Part shown: positions 32,670 through 44,955 of the stretch, piece after piece | Numbering within the stretch: position 1 is the stretch's first letter | Layout: the number at the start of each line of letters is the position of its first letter | Assembly: GCF_902362185.1 (NCBI RefSeq) | Contig: NC_044509.1 | Span: 7,124,947 to 7,188,946 of the forward strand | Source of the DNA: Chanos chanos | Taxonomy: Eukaryota > Chordata > Actinopteri > Gonorynchiformes > Chanidae | Length of the DNA: 64,000 nt | Direction: 5' to 3' | Program-made: the position numbers and the translations under genes | The notes under the pieces: generated by a model | Databases searched by the model: none | What the model was told of the DNA's origin: nothing | What the model saw: the letters and a program-made list of their open reading frames with translations, nothing else

Positions 32670-35316
32670 TTTTCCCACTGTCTCAGTAAACACATTCATT
32701 CGCTTACTCATTTGGTGTGGGGCTCTTAATTTTTAAGTGTAAAGGATGCTTCTCTTTGGTTGGAGAACCCTGCCTTTTATAAAATCTTAAATATGATGGA
32801 CTAAAGTTGTTTATCTTTCACTTAAACTACTCCATCTTGTATTGTGGTGCGTAATGTGAAAGACTCAGAAGTGCTAGAGAAACCTTCACTGGTCACCTGG
32901 CTGCGACTTTGGCCTACTCATGCCCTTTACTCAAACTGTCTTTATTTGGTCTAACTGTCTTTGTTTGTGATTATGCGAGTGATTAATTCCCACAACATCT
33001 CATCAAACCTGACTGAGTTCGGGGCTCCGGGTTAATCCACTTGTTTTTAATGAGGTTCTTTGTGTTATGGTCAGAGAATTTTGGTAGTCTTCCATGGCTT
33101 TGTTTCTGTCTAAAGTTCGCTGAGGCAGGGAGGACATTTATTAGGGCTGTTTATCTTATCAGAACACTGATGAATCATTGAATCTGATGATGTCATCATG
33201 TGTTGGTTGCCCTGAGTTCTGTTACTATTGGTAGTACATGAGGTGTGACCAGAAAGTAGTGAATTGTATGTGTTTTTAAATGCTTGCCATAATGCTTATG
33301 TGAGAATTGTGAATAGAGATGAATTATCTCAACAGCGTTTACATTTTTTGGAGAAATTGCACGCTTCATTAATTTTGCAGCATTCAGCAAACCTGTTTAC
33401 CGTTTGAACTTTTCTATTTCTGATCAAGGAGACCGAGAACTGTGTGTGCTAGATACATTATGTATTAAACCAAGGACGGAAATTCCGAGAGACTTGTTTG
33501 AATGATCACAGTATTTATTAATAGGTTTTAATCAATGTTGAACACACATGAAACTATTGTGTTAATACAGTGCTCAGTACTATGAAATGTGAGGAATGTT
33601 TAAGCAATGACAGCACATGAAGAATAAACTGGAGACAAAAGGACTTTGGACTTCCACTCATGTGGCCCTCTTGCACATGCCTCCCGCTTGTTAAAACGCT
33701 CTTGGTTCTGTAGAGCTAACAGTGAGGTACGACAGGACTTAGAGGAGAAAAGGAAATTTGAGCACTTTGAGAGTACATCTCAACGACCAACACACTCTCC
33801 GCTTTCTTAAGATGTATTTCTCTTGTTTTCGTAGAGCGTGTGATAAGACTGCGTCAGCCATTTGCACTGTTTGTGGAGACTGCTGTTTGAGTCTTAGACT
33901 CTTCTGTCTTAGACGCTAGGCCAAAAGCTAACAGGGCTCAGATTTAACACTTTAGCCGCTGGTGCTAAAATAAAACCTTCCAGATGCAAACTCCTGGGTT
34001 ATCAATCCTTCCCAAACACAAAAGCTATCATTTTGTAACTTTATTCTGGTCACCATGTCTTTTGACTGAATCTCCAGTTCCCCATTTTATCTTTGTTAAA
34101 GCACTTATCCTAGCTACATATCATACTAAACCATTTTTCAAATTAATCAGGCAGGAGAGAAACAATAAACATTACAGGTTTTTTTTCATTTCTTTCTTTC
34201 TTTCTTTCTTTTTTTTTTTTGAAAGCCTAAAGGTGACCTCTCCGCGTGTCACTTATTTTAGTGAAAAGGCCTGGCCTACAAGTCTCCCATGGATGTATCA
34301 TAGAGGAGACAGTGAATTGAAAATGAACCTGCACTCACTGTTCTCTCTCTCTGATCACAGATGTAAAATACTGATTTCATTTCGACAGAATATGCTCTCT
34401 GTGACTATAGAGACCACGCCATAAAAACCACAATCATGCATTTTGAAAAATGACCTTAAGGCTGAATCTAACATCACAAATATAGAGGTACTGAGGTTTC
34501 GGGGTGCCAGTTGAACACTTAGAAAAATGATTCTGCAGAAATAGTAGCAGAGCACAGATCTTTGTTCTCAGTGGATGCTCAAAGTGCCGTCCGCCCACGC
34601 TCAAAATCTCAAATTCTCGAAGTTAAAAGCACCCATTGTTTGCAGTGACAGGGTTATTTGTTTTTCACGTAGTCACTGGAAAGTCTTGTGAATGCAAATT
34701 CTCTGAAATTACTTTGCTTTTCTTTTTCCCCTTTTTTCTTATAGTGACTGTGATCTGGCTTTGTTTCAACCCTGTTATGCAGGAGAGAGAGAGAGAGAGA
34801 GAGAGAGAGGTGCTGTGAGAGTGTGTTGGGCAAAAAGCTGAGAATTTTAGTCATTTGCAGTAATACCTGCTCCTTGAAAATTTTCTTAAGGCACCATTAA
34901 AAATGTCTCTTGAGTTGAAGTGCTCTGTGTATGACAAACTAAAATGCAATGCCCTTGTAATTTATTAATGGTAACAGATTAAATATTAGATGGTGACGCA
35001 TTTTATGATTTTTTTTTTTTACCTGTCCTTAAGGGAATAGGTTTGGCGGTGATAAAATAACCTCGTATCCCAAAATGAAAATCTGAATTTTTGATTTGAG
35101 ACATTTACATTTTAATATCCCCTCACACGTCACCGCACACAAGAGAACTGGCCCGGCCGGCTTTCCAGACGTTTTATCCGTAAAAGAAAAGGCTTGAAAT
35201 GAATTTCTCTGCGGTCTGGTCAGATGTCATAGCGGAGGGTAAGTGGAAGAGGTAAACAGAGTGGGACATAACAGGGGAGGGGGGACATGAAGATGCACAA
35301 TGGAGGTCCAGCAGCT
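32670..35316. other. Intergenic, cfap68 and cryab 3' ends
   Basis: Convergent 3' flanks. AATAAA on the minus strand at 34961-34966 could serve cryab. A (GA)n run lies near 34782-34809. No coding sequence recognised. Confidence 0.5.
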
Positions 35317-35687
35317 TTACTTCTGAGGAGCGGGTACAGCAGGCTTGTCGTCACGGGTGATGGGAATGGTGCGCTCTGGCACGTCCGAGAGCTTGCGCGG
35401 GGCCGTCACGGTGAGGACACCGTCGGAGGAGAGGGAGGAGGTGATGGAAGTGGGATCCACCCCGGAGGGCACCTTGTATTTTCGGATAAACTCCCGGGAA
35501 ACAAAGCCGTGATCATCCTAACGTGGTGACAAAGACACGTTTTATCTCCTCGGTAACTCACGACACTGAACATAATTCACATCCGCTGAACAATCAACCC
35601 TCTAGTACTTAACACAACCACCCGATATTAAGAAAAAAGATACATTTCATCAAAAAAATGTTGTGTTGAACGCTTCTGAGAAATCTG

Positions 35688-35727
<40 letters not shown>

Positions 35728-37656
35728 ACTTTCCTCCTTTCTTTTCTCTCCCCAGCTTGGCATGTCCAATCACTTGTACTCTCAGAAATCATCACCAGTG
35801 CACATACAACTACATTAATACTCCGATGCATGGACAGTCAACTACTGCTTCTTTACACATGCCAGTGGACAAGTGTCTGTGGGAACATACATAATGTGTG
35901 TGTGTGTGTGTGTGTGTGGGTGGAGAAGGGGGGCACGCTGTTACCCTCAATTCTCTTGCCGCTCTGTCCATACGCCCATCAACGCTAGGAGTCGTTGAAG
36001 GGGCGACAGCGGGGAGAGTACCCCGTTTAACTAAATCCTCCAAGAACACGGCAAACTGTGCTCCTGCTGTGCCGTGTAATTTATTACTGCTCTATCTGGG
36101 CTCCGTTTCTCAAAATATGTCCTCTGAGGTTCGCCTGCTTTTCATGTCTTGGGCAACATTACGTTTATCTAAGACAAATTGTGGTAGAACATGTCATTAT
36201 TCATTTCTTCAGCTCACTGTTTGCTCTGTAAGCAATGTCAGCTTTTGCAATAACGCTTTCTGTTGTACCAGCGATGAAAAGAGCATCCCACCCCCTATGA
36301 AACTGATACTCTCGGGGGAAACAACGACTGTGTGCTTATGGGCAGGGGGGTAGGAGCCCTCTGATGTTCAGCGCTCTTACCTGACGTTCTTCGTGTTTTG
36401 CGTGAATCTCGATGTAGTCCCCACTGATCTTTACGGACAGTTCCTCTGGTGAAAAGTGTTTCACGTCCAGATTGATTGCGAAACGATCTTTTTCCATTCG
36501 CATCTACGGAAACATCATGGGGGGGGGGGGGGGTGACAAAATGCTTACCATTTAAAATAGTCTGTTAAAACCTTTTACCGTAGTTTTGTATAAACATTCA
36601 GGTGTTTGTGACTTGAAAAGAAAGTCCACTGGCTCTCATTTTAATGGCAGCTTCTGTTTTTACAATGTTTCACTATCTAAGGATATTTCCATACTGTTTA
36701 TATTTACTTATGGGTGAATCCCCTTCGTGAGATCTGTTGTGGTGATGCCGTTTACCACATCACAGATACAGACATTTAAATATTGAACAGAATGTTTTCC
36801 AGGTCCGTCCCGATAATAATGCTGGTAACTATGAAGCTTCTAATGGAGATTCGAGCATGCTTTAAACAAAAACATACATTTCTTTGTAATCTTCAGTTCT
36901 AGAGAACTGCATTCCCTCAGACAGTCAAATGTGCTCTCTAATGAGAGCTCACTATTTCAATGGAAATACTAAAATAGCCACAGTTACTGTGTACAATGGT
37001 GAGGAAAGTGTTTTGAATATGTATCCAATGGTGTCACTGTTCAGTAGGAGACTGAGAGTCAATAGCACTGATGACGGAGCAAGTTAAAAATAACTTCATG
37101 CTACTACGCACATAAATATAACACATGCAACTACTCTGTACAATGTCTCTGTGTCTGCATCTACGATCGCAGGAAGGTGATATTAACACAGAGTATCTAA
37201 TGTAAATACCCCTGATGAAACGATGGAAAAATCTCATACAGGCCAGAATTTCTCCTCTACCCAGTAACTTCTACATACTATCACTAATGTAACCATATGA
37301 ACGATTATACATCCATCAGATTTAAAAGGTAATTTGGTCAACGATGCTTTAGACAAGATCAGACCCTGTGGTGAATTGCGAGAGCAAAACACGAAGAAGA
37401 TACAAACAAAACAGTTGTTTTTTGTTTGTTTGTTTGTTTGTTTGTTTTGGTTTTTTTCGCCTACCTCGGAGTGTCCGCTCTCCAACCAGCTGGGCCAGCG
37501 TATGAAGGAGGGCCGAGAGAAGTAGGCCGATGGGAAGGATGGGAGCATCTCGCTCTCTGGGATGTGTTCGCCGAAATGCTGGTCAAAGATTCGACTGGGG
37601 AACAGGGATGGGAAGAACGAGCGGCGAAACCAGGGGTGCTGGATGGCGACGTCCAT
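35317..37656 (-). CDS. cryab: Alpha-B crystallin (small heat-shock chaperone)
   Basis: Three exons join in frame on the minus strand: 37465-37656, 36381-36503 and 35317-35517, giving 171 residues (human 175). The N-terminus is [16 protein letters not shown]. The alpha-crystallin domain begins in exon 2 ([20 protein letters not shown]) and continues [15 protein letters not shown]...[16 protein letters not shown] in exon 3. The ERTIPITR tail contains the IxI motif that docks into neighbouring subunits, followed by a KPAVPAPQK flexible extension. It is an ATP-independent chaperone of lens and muscle that forms large oligomers. It faces hspb2 head to head, as in mammals, with a TATA box and a heat-shock element in its upstream region. 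Confidence 0.98.
35689..35727. repeat. (CTTT)n microsatellite
   Basis: About ten CTTT units in cryab intron 2; a (GT)n run follows at 35896-35919. Confidence 0.95.
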
Positions 37657-37762
37657 CGTGTTTCTGTTTTTTTTTTTTTTTAGGGGGCTGGGGGGGGCCG
37701 GGGGGTCTGAGCGACGCTGTCCTGCTGGAGAGAGAGCCTGTTGCTTTGTCCTGTCATCTCAC

Positions 37763-37769
37763 TTATATA
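37763..37769 (-). promoter_or_regulatory. TATA box of cryab
   Basis: TATATAAG read on the minus strand, about 107 bases upstream of the cryab ATG. Confidence 0.75.
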
Positions 37770-37814
37770 CACCACCACTGCCTGCCCCTGTCCCTGCCCC
37801 TGCCAGCCAGCTGT

Positions 37815-37829
37815 GGATCTTTCTGGAAC
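37815..37829. promoter_or_regulatory. Heat-shock element
   Basis: GGATCTTTCTGGAAC fits three alternating nGAAn units with one mismatch (GAT, TTC, GAA); the TTCTGGAA core is perfect. It lies about 50 bases upstream of the cryab TATA box, a normal position for HSF1 binding. Confidence 0.65.
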
Positions 37830-39062
37830 AATGATGTAAACTGTTCACACCCCCCCCCCTTCAACCCCTCTGCCTCTGTCCCGCATCCCTCCCACTCCCC
37901 TCTCCCTGCTGTCTTTTCCTCCCTCTTCGTGCCACTCCGTGAGCATTAATTTAAACCGGAGGTCTGATTCCATTCAGACAGATACCCTCTGGATTACCTC
38001 AGGAGCTCTGAATAGTGCTGATTCCCCCCTTTGCTCACATCACTGGAAGCTTTTGCCGTGTGGGGTGGCCAGAGAGGATCTGCCAGTGCTGTGGAAAGCC
38101 ACCGGTTTTCTTGGTTTTTTGGCGCATACTCCATGGACCCTGTCAGTTCGTCCTGTGCCAGGGTGAGATTAGAATGCCCATGCCCTGATGTGCCCATGCC
38201 CATCTGAGCCTAAATCTTACTCGGGTCTTTGTCTCCATTAATGCCATGTCCCGGGAGATGAGCCAGTTTTGAGTTGAGGTGGACGGTGAATGATGTGTGG
38301 GCCCTGGTGTAGGACTGAACACCATACAGAGTCAGTCCCCATCACAAACATCCCCCTTGGCACACCACTGTGCTTACGCAAACTCCAACGCTGTCCCTGC
38401 CTTTTATCCATTACAGTACAAGTGAGTCAGCAAAGCAAGTCTCACATTCTGTCTCTGCAACAACTGGGAGAAGTTTAAGGAGATGAGGAAAGCAGAAATT
38501 TAATGAATATCATTTAAACCGAAAGGGGGACTTTGTCTGATGCTATTTCGTCCACTTGATTTTTTTTTTGTTTTGTTTTGTTTTATTTTGTTTACAACAT
38601 AAAGCGCAAGATTACCTCTAAACCATAAGACATCTCTTTGTTACTTCATGTTTTGGCTCACAAAAAAAACCCAATCACCAAATTAGTATTGTAGGCCTAG
38701 AAGGCCACTGTGTCATGGAATGGGGGTATTCCCCTCTTTACTGATCCATTAGATCCAGTCTCCTGTCTGTCTCTGTGTAAAGAGCTGTATCACTCTCTGA
38801 AGAGAGGATGGGGGTGGGGTGGGGAGGTCGATATACCAGTCATGGGCTATTTTTGACTCCTTTTATCCCCTTCCTGGTTGGTGTAGATGTACACAGTGTC
38901 TCTTCACCCCTTTCCTCTACGTTCCCTCTCTGTCCTTCTCAACTCTCTTTCTCTCTTTCACCTTTGCTCTCAGTAATTTGTCCTGAAAAAAAAAAAAACA
39001 CCAGATCACTAAGCGGATCCTTCATCCTCAGACCAAGAACCGTCAAGACAACCCAGTTTGCA

Positions 39063-40836
39063 ATGGCTGAACGAACAGTCCCTCATGCCTACCCTATGAG
39101 TATGGATTATGAGATGTGCACACCTAGTAGAATCTATGATCAGAACTTTGGTGAAGGTAAGAACATCTACTGCTACTGTTTGTAAGTGGGAGGGCAGATA
39201 AGTGTATTTTTGGGTAGCGTTTGAGTTATGTAAATGTTTGTTTAAAGGTGGTCGTGATAGCTGACATTTCCAAAAGCTCTTGTGGAAATTACAGAGTTGT
39301 TTTGAGAGTGTCTTTGCCCTGGCAGGAAGATATCTTAATACTGTGGGGCATACCTTGGTCCTGTCTTTAAGTACTTGGCCTCTTGATGACATCCTGAAAC
39401 CAGTGATACATTTCTAATGGAGCTTTCAAATGTCTAAGAGGTCACATTCAAAGTTCACACTCACATCAATGTATTAGTATACAGTTAACTACATGTAATC
39501 ACTGAACAGTTCATTTGTCACTGTAAGAACAGATACTTCCTGATTTAAAATTCTCTTTTTTTTACCTGCAGATATTACCATAAGCATAACACTTGATATT
39601 ATATTATTATAGACATGCCAGTCTATCCTGAAGAGGCGAAGCAGTTAATGTGATAACGTCCTGATTTGTTACCCCCACTCTCACCCCCCCCCCCCCACCC
39701 CCACCCCAACCCCCATGTAGACATTTCATATTGGAGTGAAATATAAGGCCTGAAGCATGGCTTATATTTAGAATGCCACACATGACAAAGAGTTCTCCAC
39801 TGCCACTCAAAAATAACCTGTCACCCAGTGAGCGATGGAGCATAAACAGATCTCCATGTCCAAGGTTTCGCACACAAAAGCGTCACTGGCCTGTTCATGA
39901 GAGGGGTCGAGTGAAATCCCACATCGAAGATATTAATCACATCAGTTACATAAGTGGTCATGAATGCAGCTACCTTAGTGATATTAAAATAGAGACCCCA
40001 TGAGAAGAATTTGAGTCCATATCTGAGTCTGCCAAAGCTAATTGGAAATAGACCTGAGGAATACGTTTCCTGTGTCTCACAGAGGGCAGCATTTTCTATT
40101 TTGATAGTGTTGTCAAGGCAAGTAAGCATAGTTAGCATGTAAGTATATGAGAGCATAGGTGCAAGCATGTAACAGCTAAGTGCAATAAATGTACTACTTT
40201 GATCCTCAAATTATACAATGCATATTTTTGCATTCTGAAACAATGCACCAGTACAGATTTTTCTAATGATCTAAAGTGGACTAATGCACTTTTGAACTTT
40301 CTATTTCTGCATGGGTTAATCTTTCATCAAATGCTTAAGTCCCATGCTTTGGCTTGCCCCTGTGTTTCCATATTTCCACATTAAGTTTAATGTTTCAACC
40401 TCTTCTCCACTGGATCCTAGCCCTCAGCCCTCAAGATCTCCTGGCACCGACCCTGTACCATGGTTATTTCATCCGGCCCCGAATCAACAAGCAGCTGGAG
40501 CGGGGCTTTTCACAGGTAGACAGCGAGGATGACTGGTATCGCGTCCAGCTGGACGTGTGCCAGTTCACACCCGACGAGCTAAGCGTGCGGACAGTGGACA
40601 ACCTCCTGGAGGTGACCGGGCGGCACGCTCAACGACTGGACCAGCATGGCTTTGTCAGTCGGGAGTTCACGCGCACGTACATACTGCCTATGGGAGTGGA
40701 TCCATTACTGGTTCAGGTCTCGCTCTCGCACGATGGCATTCTCTGCATCCAAGCTCCTCGCAAAATCGGAGAGCTGGAGCCCAAAGTTAATCAGCTGAAG
40801 ATCAAAGTGGACAAGAAGGGACCTAAGAGTTCCTAA
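39063..40836 (+). CDS. hspb2: Heat shock protein beta-2
   Basis: Two exons join in frame: 39063-39156 and 40421-40836, giving 169 residues. The protein opens MAERTVPHAYP and continues PTLYHGYFIRPR, both HSPB2 signatures. The alpha-crystallin domain follows: [41 protein letters not shown], and LSHDGILCIQAPR. The C-terminal LKIKV supplies an IxI/V-like docking motif. HSPB2 (MKBP) is a muscle chaperone that pairs with HSPB3. The head-to-head arrangement with cryab and the downstream C11orf52 homologue repeat the human order. A possible AATAAA end is at 41368-41373. Confidence 0.97.
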
Positions 40837-41669
40837 AGCTATTGTAAATATGATGCAATTCAATTTGATTTCATGGGACACTGAATACAATAGCTTGGTG
40901 ATGGTGAGGGTCGCCTCACTGGAAGGCATTATGACAACAAACACCAAGCATTTGTTGGACCAGGAATCTTCTTTATAGCCCTGGTCTTGAATGCTGGAAG
41001 AGAAAGAAAAAAGAAACAGGAGCAAATTTTTTGATGTCTTCGTGACCCCACATAAAGTGGTGTGTGTGACAAATACATTTATGAAACCAAATTGCAATAA
41101 CTTCGGAAGGCTGTGTTACACTTGCACACTTGATGTTTCCCTTACAAGTGTCTGTACCTTAGATTCCACTACTGAAGGAACCCCCCCCCCCCCCCCCCCC
41201 CATCTGTTTTAAATTCTGCCCCCCCTTTCCTATTTATCTCATGTGTTCCTCTGGTTTCATGGGAAATTTGCAGTTTCCGATCAGAAAAGGATTACACTAA
41301 ACAGCATATCTAACAGTGTTGTACATTTATAACTGTTAGAACTGAAGTCACTACTTTAAAAAGTTCTAATAAAATCTGTGATTAACTGCGATAATTGTGA
41401 AAGTGACAATTCTTTACACTCATACAGTTTTCTGCATTTTACCCGGTAACAAGCTGAAGTAACACCGCTCTGGGATGTGAATGACTGTTAACCGTTCACA
41501 GTCTCAAGGTCAAGCAAAGTGAATTCTTTAACCATGTCGGCGCTGGGAGGCGTTTCGGTCTGAAAAGGTAGACTATAAAGGCAGCTACACCTGTACGGCT
41601 CTCTGTTCCTCGTAACACGGACATTTAACTAATGGTCAAAGGAATTACTGTACTAAAACATGAGAAGCC
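40837..41669. other. hspb2 3' flank and c11orf52 upstream region
   Basis: Holds the hspb2 3' untranslated region and, to the right, the c11orf52 promoter. No further gene seen. Confidence 0.5.
41368..41373 (+). terminator. Poly(A) signal, candidate for hspb2
   Basis: AATAAA about 530 bases after the hspb2 stop; a poly-C run at 41179-41200 lies between. Confidence 0.5.
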
Positions 41670-43529
41670 ATGGGAAATAATGTAACGAAAACAATCGACA
41701 AGTAAGTAATTTCTGACCCGTATTTCGAACTGCATTTATCACAGACTAGTGTTTTGCTCGTATTCTTTATCAATGTTTATCTTGTAGCAGTGTAGTTCCA
41801 CATGGGCGAATAAAATGATAGAAATACACGCCCCAGTGGTTGACATTGTTGAAATGTTTAGTAATTTCTAAACTGGGTTTCCTGGAGCTTAAGCACTTGT
41901 TTGGTGTAAAAGGCCCCACGTAATTCTTTGGGCTCGTTTAACACACTTAATAGAAACCGTTCTCTCGAGGAACACTTCATGTTTACTATCCGCTAGGCTA
42001 ATAGAGATTTTCAGAATATCGATACTTCTGAAAAAATAAGAAAACAGCACAACATTATGTTATGAACGTATGAACAATAGTCCGTTTTATGTGTAAAACA
42101 GGTTGCATTTAATGTTGGATCTTTAGATCGGAACAGATCATGAAAAGGGAAGTGGGATTTTAACTCATTGCATTCGTGTGGGCTAATCATCAACTACAAG
42201 TGAACGACACGTTTACTTTGCATACAGGGGAACGCAATACGAGACTCAAGAGTGTTCAGTTGGGCAGCCAAAACAACTATTTCCCAGTTTGGTCAGAGTG
42301 AAAAGAAAAAACAGAACTAAGGAAATGTCAGTAATGTACTACCTGAGGAACTTAAACAAAAGGAGGCTATCAGCTGTTTTTTCCCTGTCATGTTAGTTAG
42401 CATCGTGCTACCTCAATCACAGATACACAATACAGAGAGTACAAGGTATAGCTGACGGTATTGTCAAAATTAAACACATTTCTCTGGTAATAACAATGGT
42501 ACCATACGGTAACTAAACAACGTTTTCATTCACCAAGAAGCCACATTGTTGATTGAGAAATTATTAAAGCAAGCGAAGTACAAAGTAAACTGAGCAGAAT
42601 AGTCTCTGGCTTATCTTGTAACTTGATGTCTAATTAATCAAACGACTAGAAAGCTGAAAGTGACTCAACTATATGTATATATTTCTGTGTTCAGATGGGG
42701 TATAAATCCAAGGAAAATCACTCTAAAAAGTAAAAAGAGAAAAGGTATGTTTAAAGCTCTTTATACTTTGAACTTAAAAATCTCAGACATATGAAAAAGG
42801 CAAATCAAAAAATGTTTTAAATTAAATGTTCTTAAATATTGTTGTTTTTTGCACATTGTTTGACAGTACACATCAGACAAATAATAATGGAAAGGTCTTC
42901 GGGTCTCATGGAATTTCTACCATTACATTTTTCAGAGGTCATTAAACTCAAAATCAGATAGCAACAATTGCTACAGTGTATAAAAACATTGATGCAGATA
43001 TTCTTGAAATATTTGAGACTCGCTATACACAGCAGCCACATATAAGCACTTTTATTTATTGCTGAATGTGAAGGTTCTGTGTCATTTTTTTTATTCATCA
43101 GATGCCCCAGTTGTTCATCGGCACCAGGTACTACGTTTGGCTGAAACTACTCTTCAGTGACTTTCCATTGTTTTCGACCGTGAATATGTTTTCACCCTGC
43201 TGTCATTGTCTTTTTTTTTCCAGACGACAAATGCTCATCTTTATGACTCTGTGCCAGACGCGCCTATATACGCCAAAGTGAACAAGAGACCAAGGTCAGT
43301 GGATGAGGATGGATTACACTATGCAGACATTCAGGTGTTGAGGCCCAAGAGAGAGCAGAGACCTCCTCCAGTCAGTGAGAGCACAGAATACGCAACGATA
43401 GACTTTAAAACACCTCCAAAGCCCAGCCAAGCGGCAGACATCCTCATCCCACCCGGAGCTCTTCAGAGACCAGTGTCTAAATCGCGTCGCAAGAAGAGTT
43501 CTACATCGCAGAAAGGTGTGCTTGTGTAG
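41670..43529 (+). CDS. c11orf52: C11orf52 homologue, probable N-myristoylated membrane-associated protein
   Basis: Four exons join in frame: 41670-41701, 42695-42744, 43102-43127 (only 26 bases) and 43224-43529, giving 137 residues. The start MGNNVTK offers Gly2 for N-myristoylation, followed by a lysine/arginine-rich stretch, so attachment to the inner plasma membrane is likely. LHYADIQV and STEYATIDF match human C11orf52 (NLHYADIQV, ATEYATLRF), as does its small size, the MGN start and the position right after HSPB2. These paired YxxI/V-type tyrosine motifs could be phosphorylation or SH2/AP-2 docking sites; function is unknown. Three small exons make the 5' part easy to miss. Confidence 0.85.
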
Positions 43530-44955
43530 TTACTAGCTAGGGTTATTAACTGAATGTGATTTTAAATGGAGGTGGTTCAGATGACTGTAATGCATATTAC
43601 ATTTTGATGCTATCAAATTAAAGCAGGTACATATATATAATTCAAAATGCCATGGTAACATTACAGGATACTCAAATCCTCATATTTACACAAATGAGCA
43701 CAACGTGAATCATTGTACGCATTTTGTATGACTGAACTGATTAATCAGTGCAATATTTACATTTTATTAGTATAATTTTGAGTAAAACTTTAGAGCTCTA
43801 GTGTGCTATTCCTTGCCGTTGTAATATTATCGATGTTGGAACATAAATAGCTGTTAAAACAGCTTATGAATTTTTATAAAGTTCATGTATAAAAGGAAGG
43901 TTCGTGTTTGTGTATTTTTGAGTATTCAGTCGATACTTGTTGATTATCTGATGATTCACGTGAAATATATGCCAGCAGTGTCCTCTCCTGGATCACCTTT
44001 GTTAGGACAACACGATTTTTATCAGGTTTGACTTCTCTGTCACAGTTATGTACATATATAGTGAACAATCATGACACACTTGTGAGTCTTGTTTTACAGA
44101 CTACAAAATCACTAACTTTAACATTATAGCTATAGCATATATATTTAGCTGAGAGCACAGTTCAAGCCCTCTTGCCTGGTGGCACAATTTATTAAACAAA
44201 CAAACGTACCTCACCTCATACCAGAAGCCACTATGATAGCTAAAAGGGCCATATTTCCTTCATAGGTTGGGAGTAGAAGAAGAGGAAGACTTCTTGGGTG
44301 TAGACTTATGAAGGGTGTGCCCTTTAAATGATCAAAGGATATTTATTAAAGAACATCTCCATAGAAAACCTATGACTCATACCTTCCTCAAGCAAATTCA
44401 AGTCATACCAGTCAAATTGAATTGCGACTGATTTGACTTGTGCAAACCACATAGTACAAATTGTCTACAGCCTGGATCCCCTCCCCTAATACAGCAAACA
44501 TAAAATTTGAAGTGACATCAAACGAGACCTTAATCGAGGCACGTGGTCAGAGATTTGAACCTTCGTTCTGAACGAAGTGATACAACTAAGTGATTAATAA
44601 TTTATGCCTTGTAGGATTACTCATTACTCAGTAGGGTTACTGTCTAACTCATATGTTTTGTGCAGTTTCGAATTTATTCATGCGCATTTTGTTTTACCTT
44701 CACCGAATAAATGTTTTGATAAACTTGCGTATCTGTACCATCGCGTTAATTACACACAAAAACAGGGTGAGCCAATGGGAAAATCGGGTGTGCCCTGCCC
44801 TGTCTAATTAGTGGGCCGCGCCTAATTGTCCGAGAACACGAGCTACGGTCCTGACATTTTGAATTGGTGAAATGAGAAGGGGGTTGTGAACTTTGAAGAC
44901 AAATTACAAACCTGTAAGAAACAAGATAACGTTCGTTCTTTCGCTACAAACGGCC
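43530..44955. other. Intergenic, c11orf52 to fkbp6
   Basis: AT-rich. The last 200 bases form the fkbp6 promoter region with a CCAAT box. No gene recognised. Confidence 0.5.
44772..44776 (+). promoter_or_regulatory. CCAAT box, fkbp6 promoter
   Basis: GAGCCAATGG carries an NF-Y type CCAAT box about 180 bases before the fkbp6 ATG. Confidence 0.5.

Larger units (their letters stand above)
37657..39062. other. cryab-hspb2 bidirectional promoter region
   Basis: 1406 bases between divergent start codons. The cryab-proximal 200 bases hold the clearest signals (TATA box, heat-shock element). Poly-C and pyrimidine-rich tracts fill much of 37790-37930. Confidence 0.65.

Noticed and set aside
37234-37464. 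Continuation of the cryab exon 1 frame
   Set aside because: It reads through a good GTAGGC donor into poly-Q/N-like intron sequence.
39674-39715. Poly-C/G tracts (also 36519-36532, 41179-41200, 53209-53231)
   Set aside because: Simple homopolymer-type runs, possibly inexact in the assembly; no structural meaning claimed.
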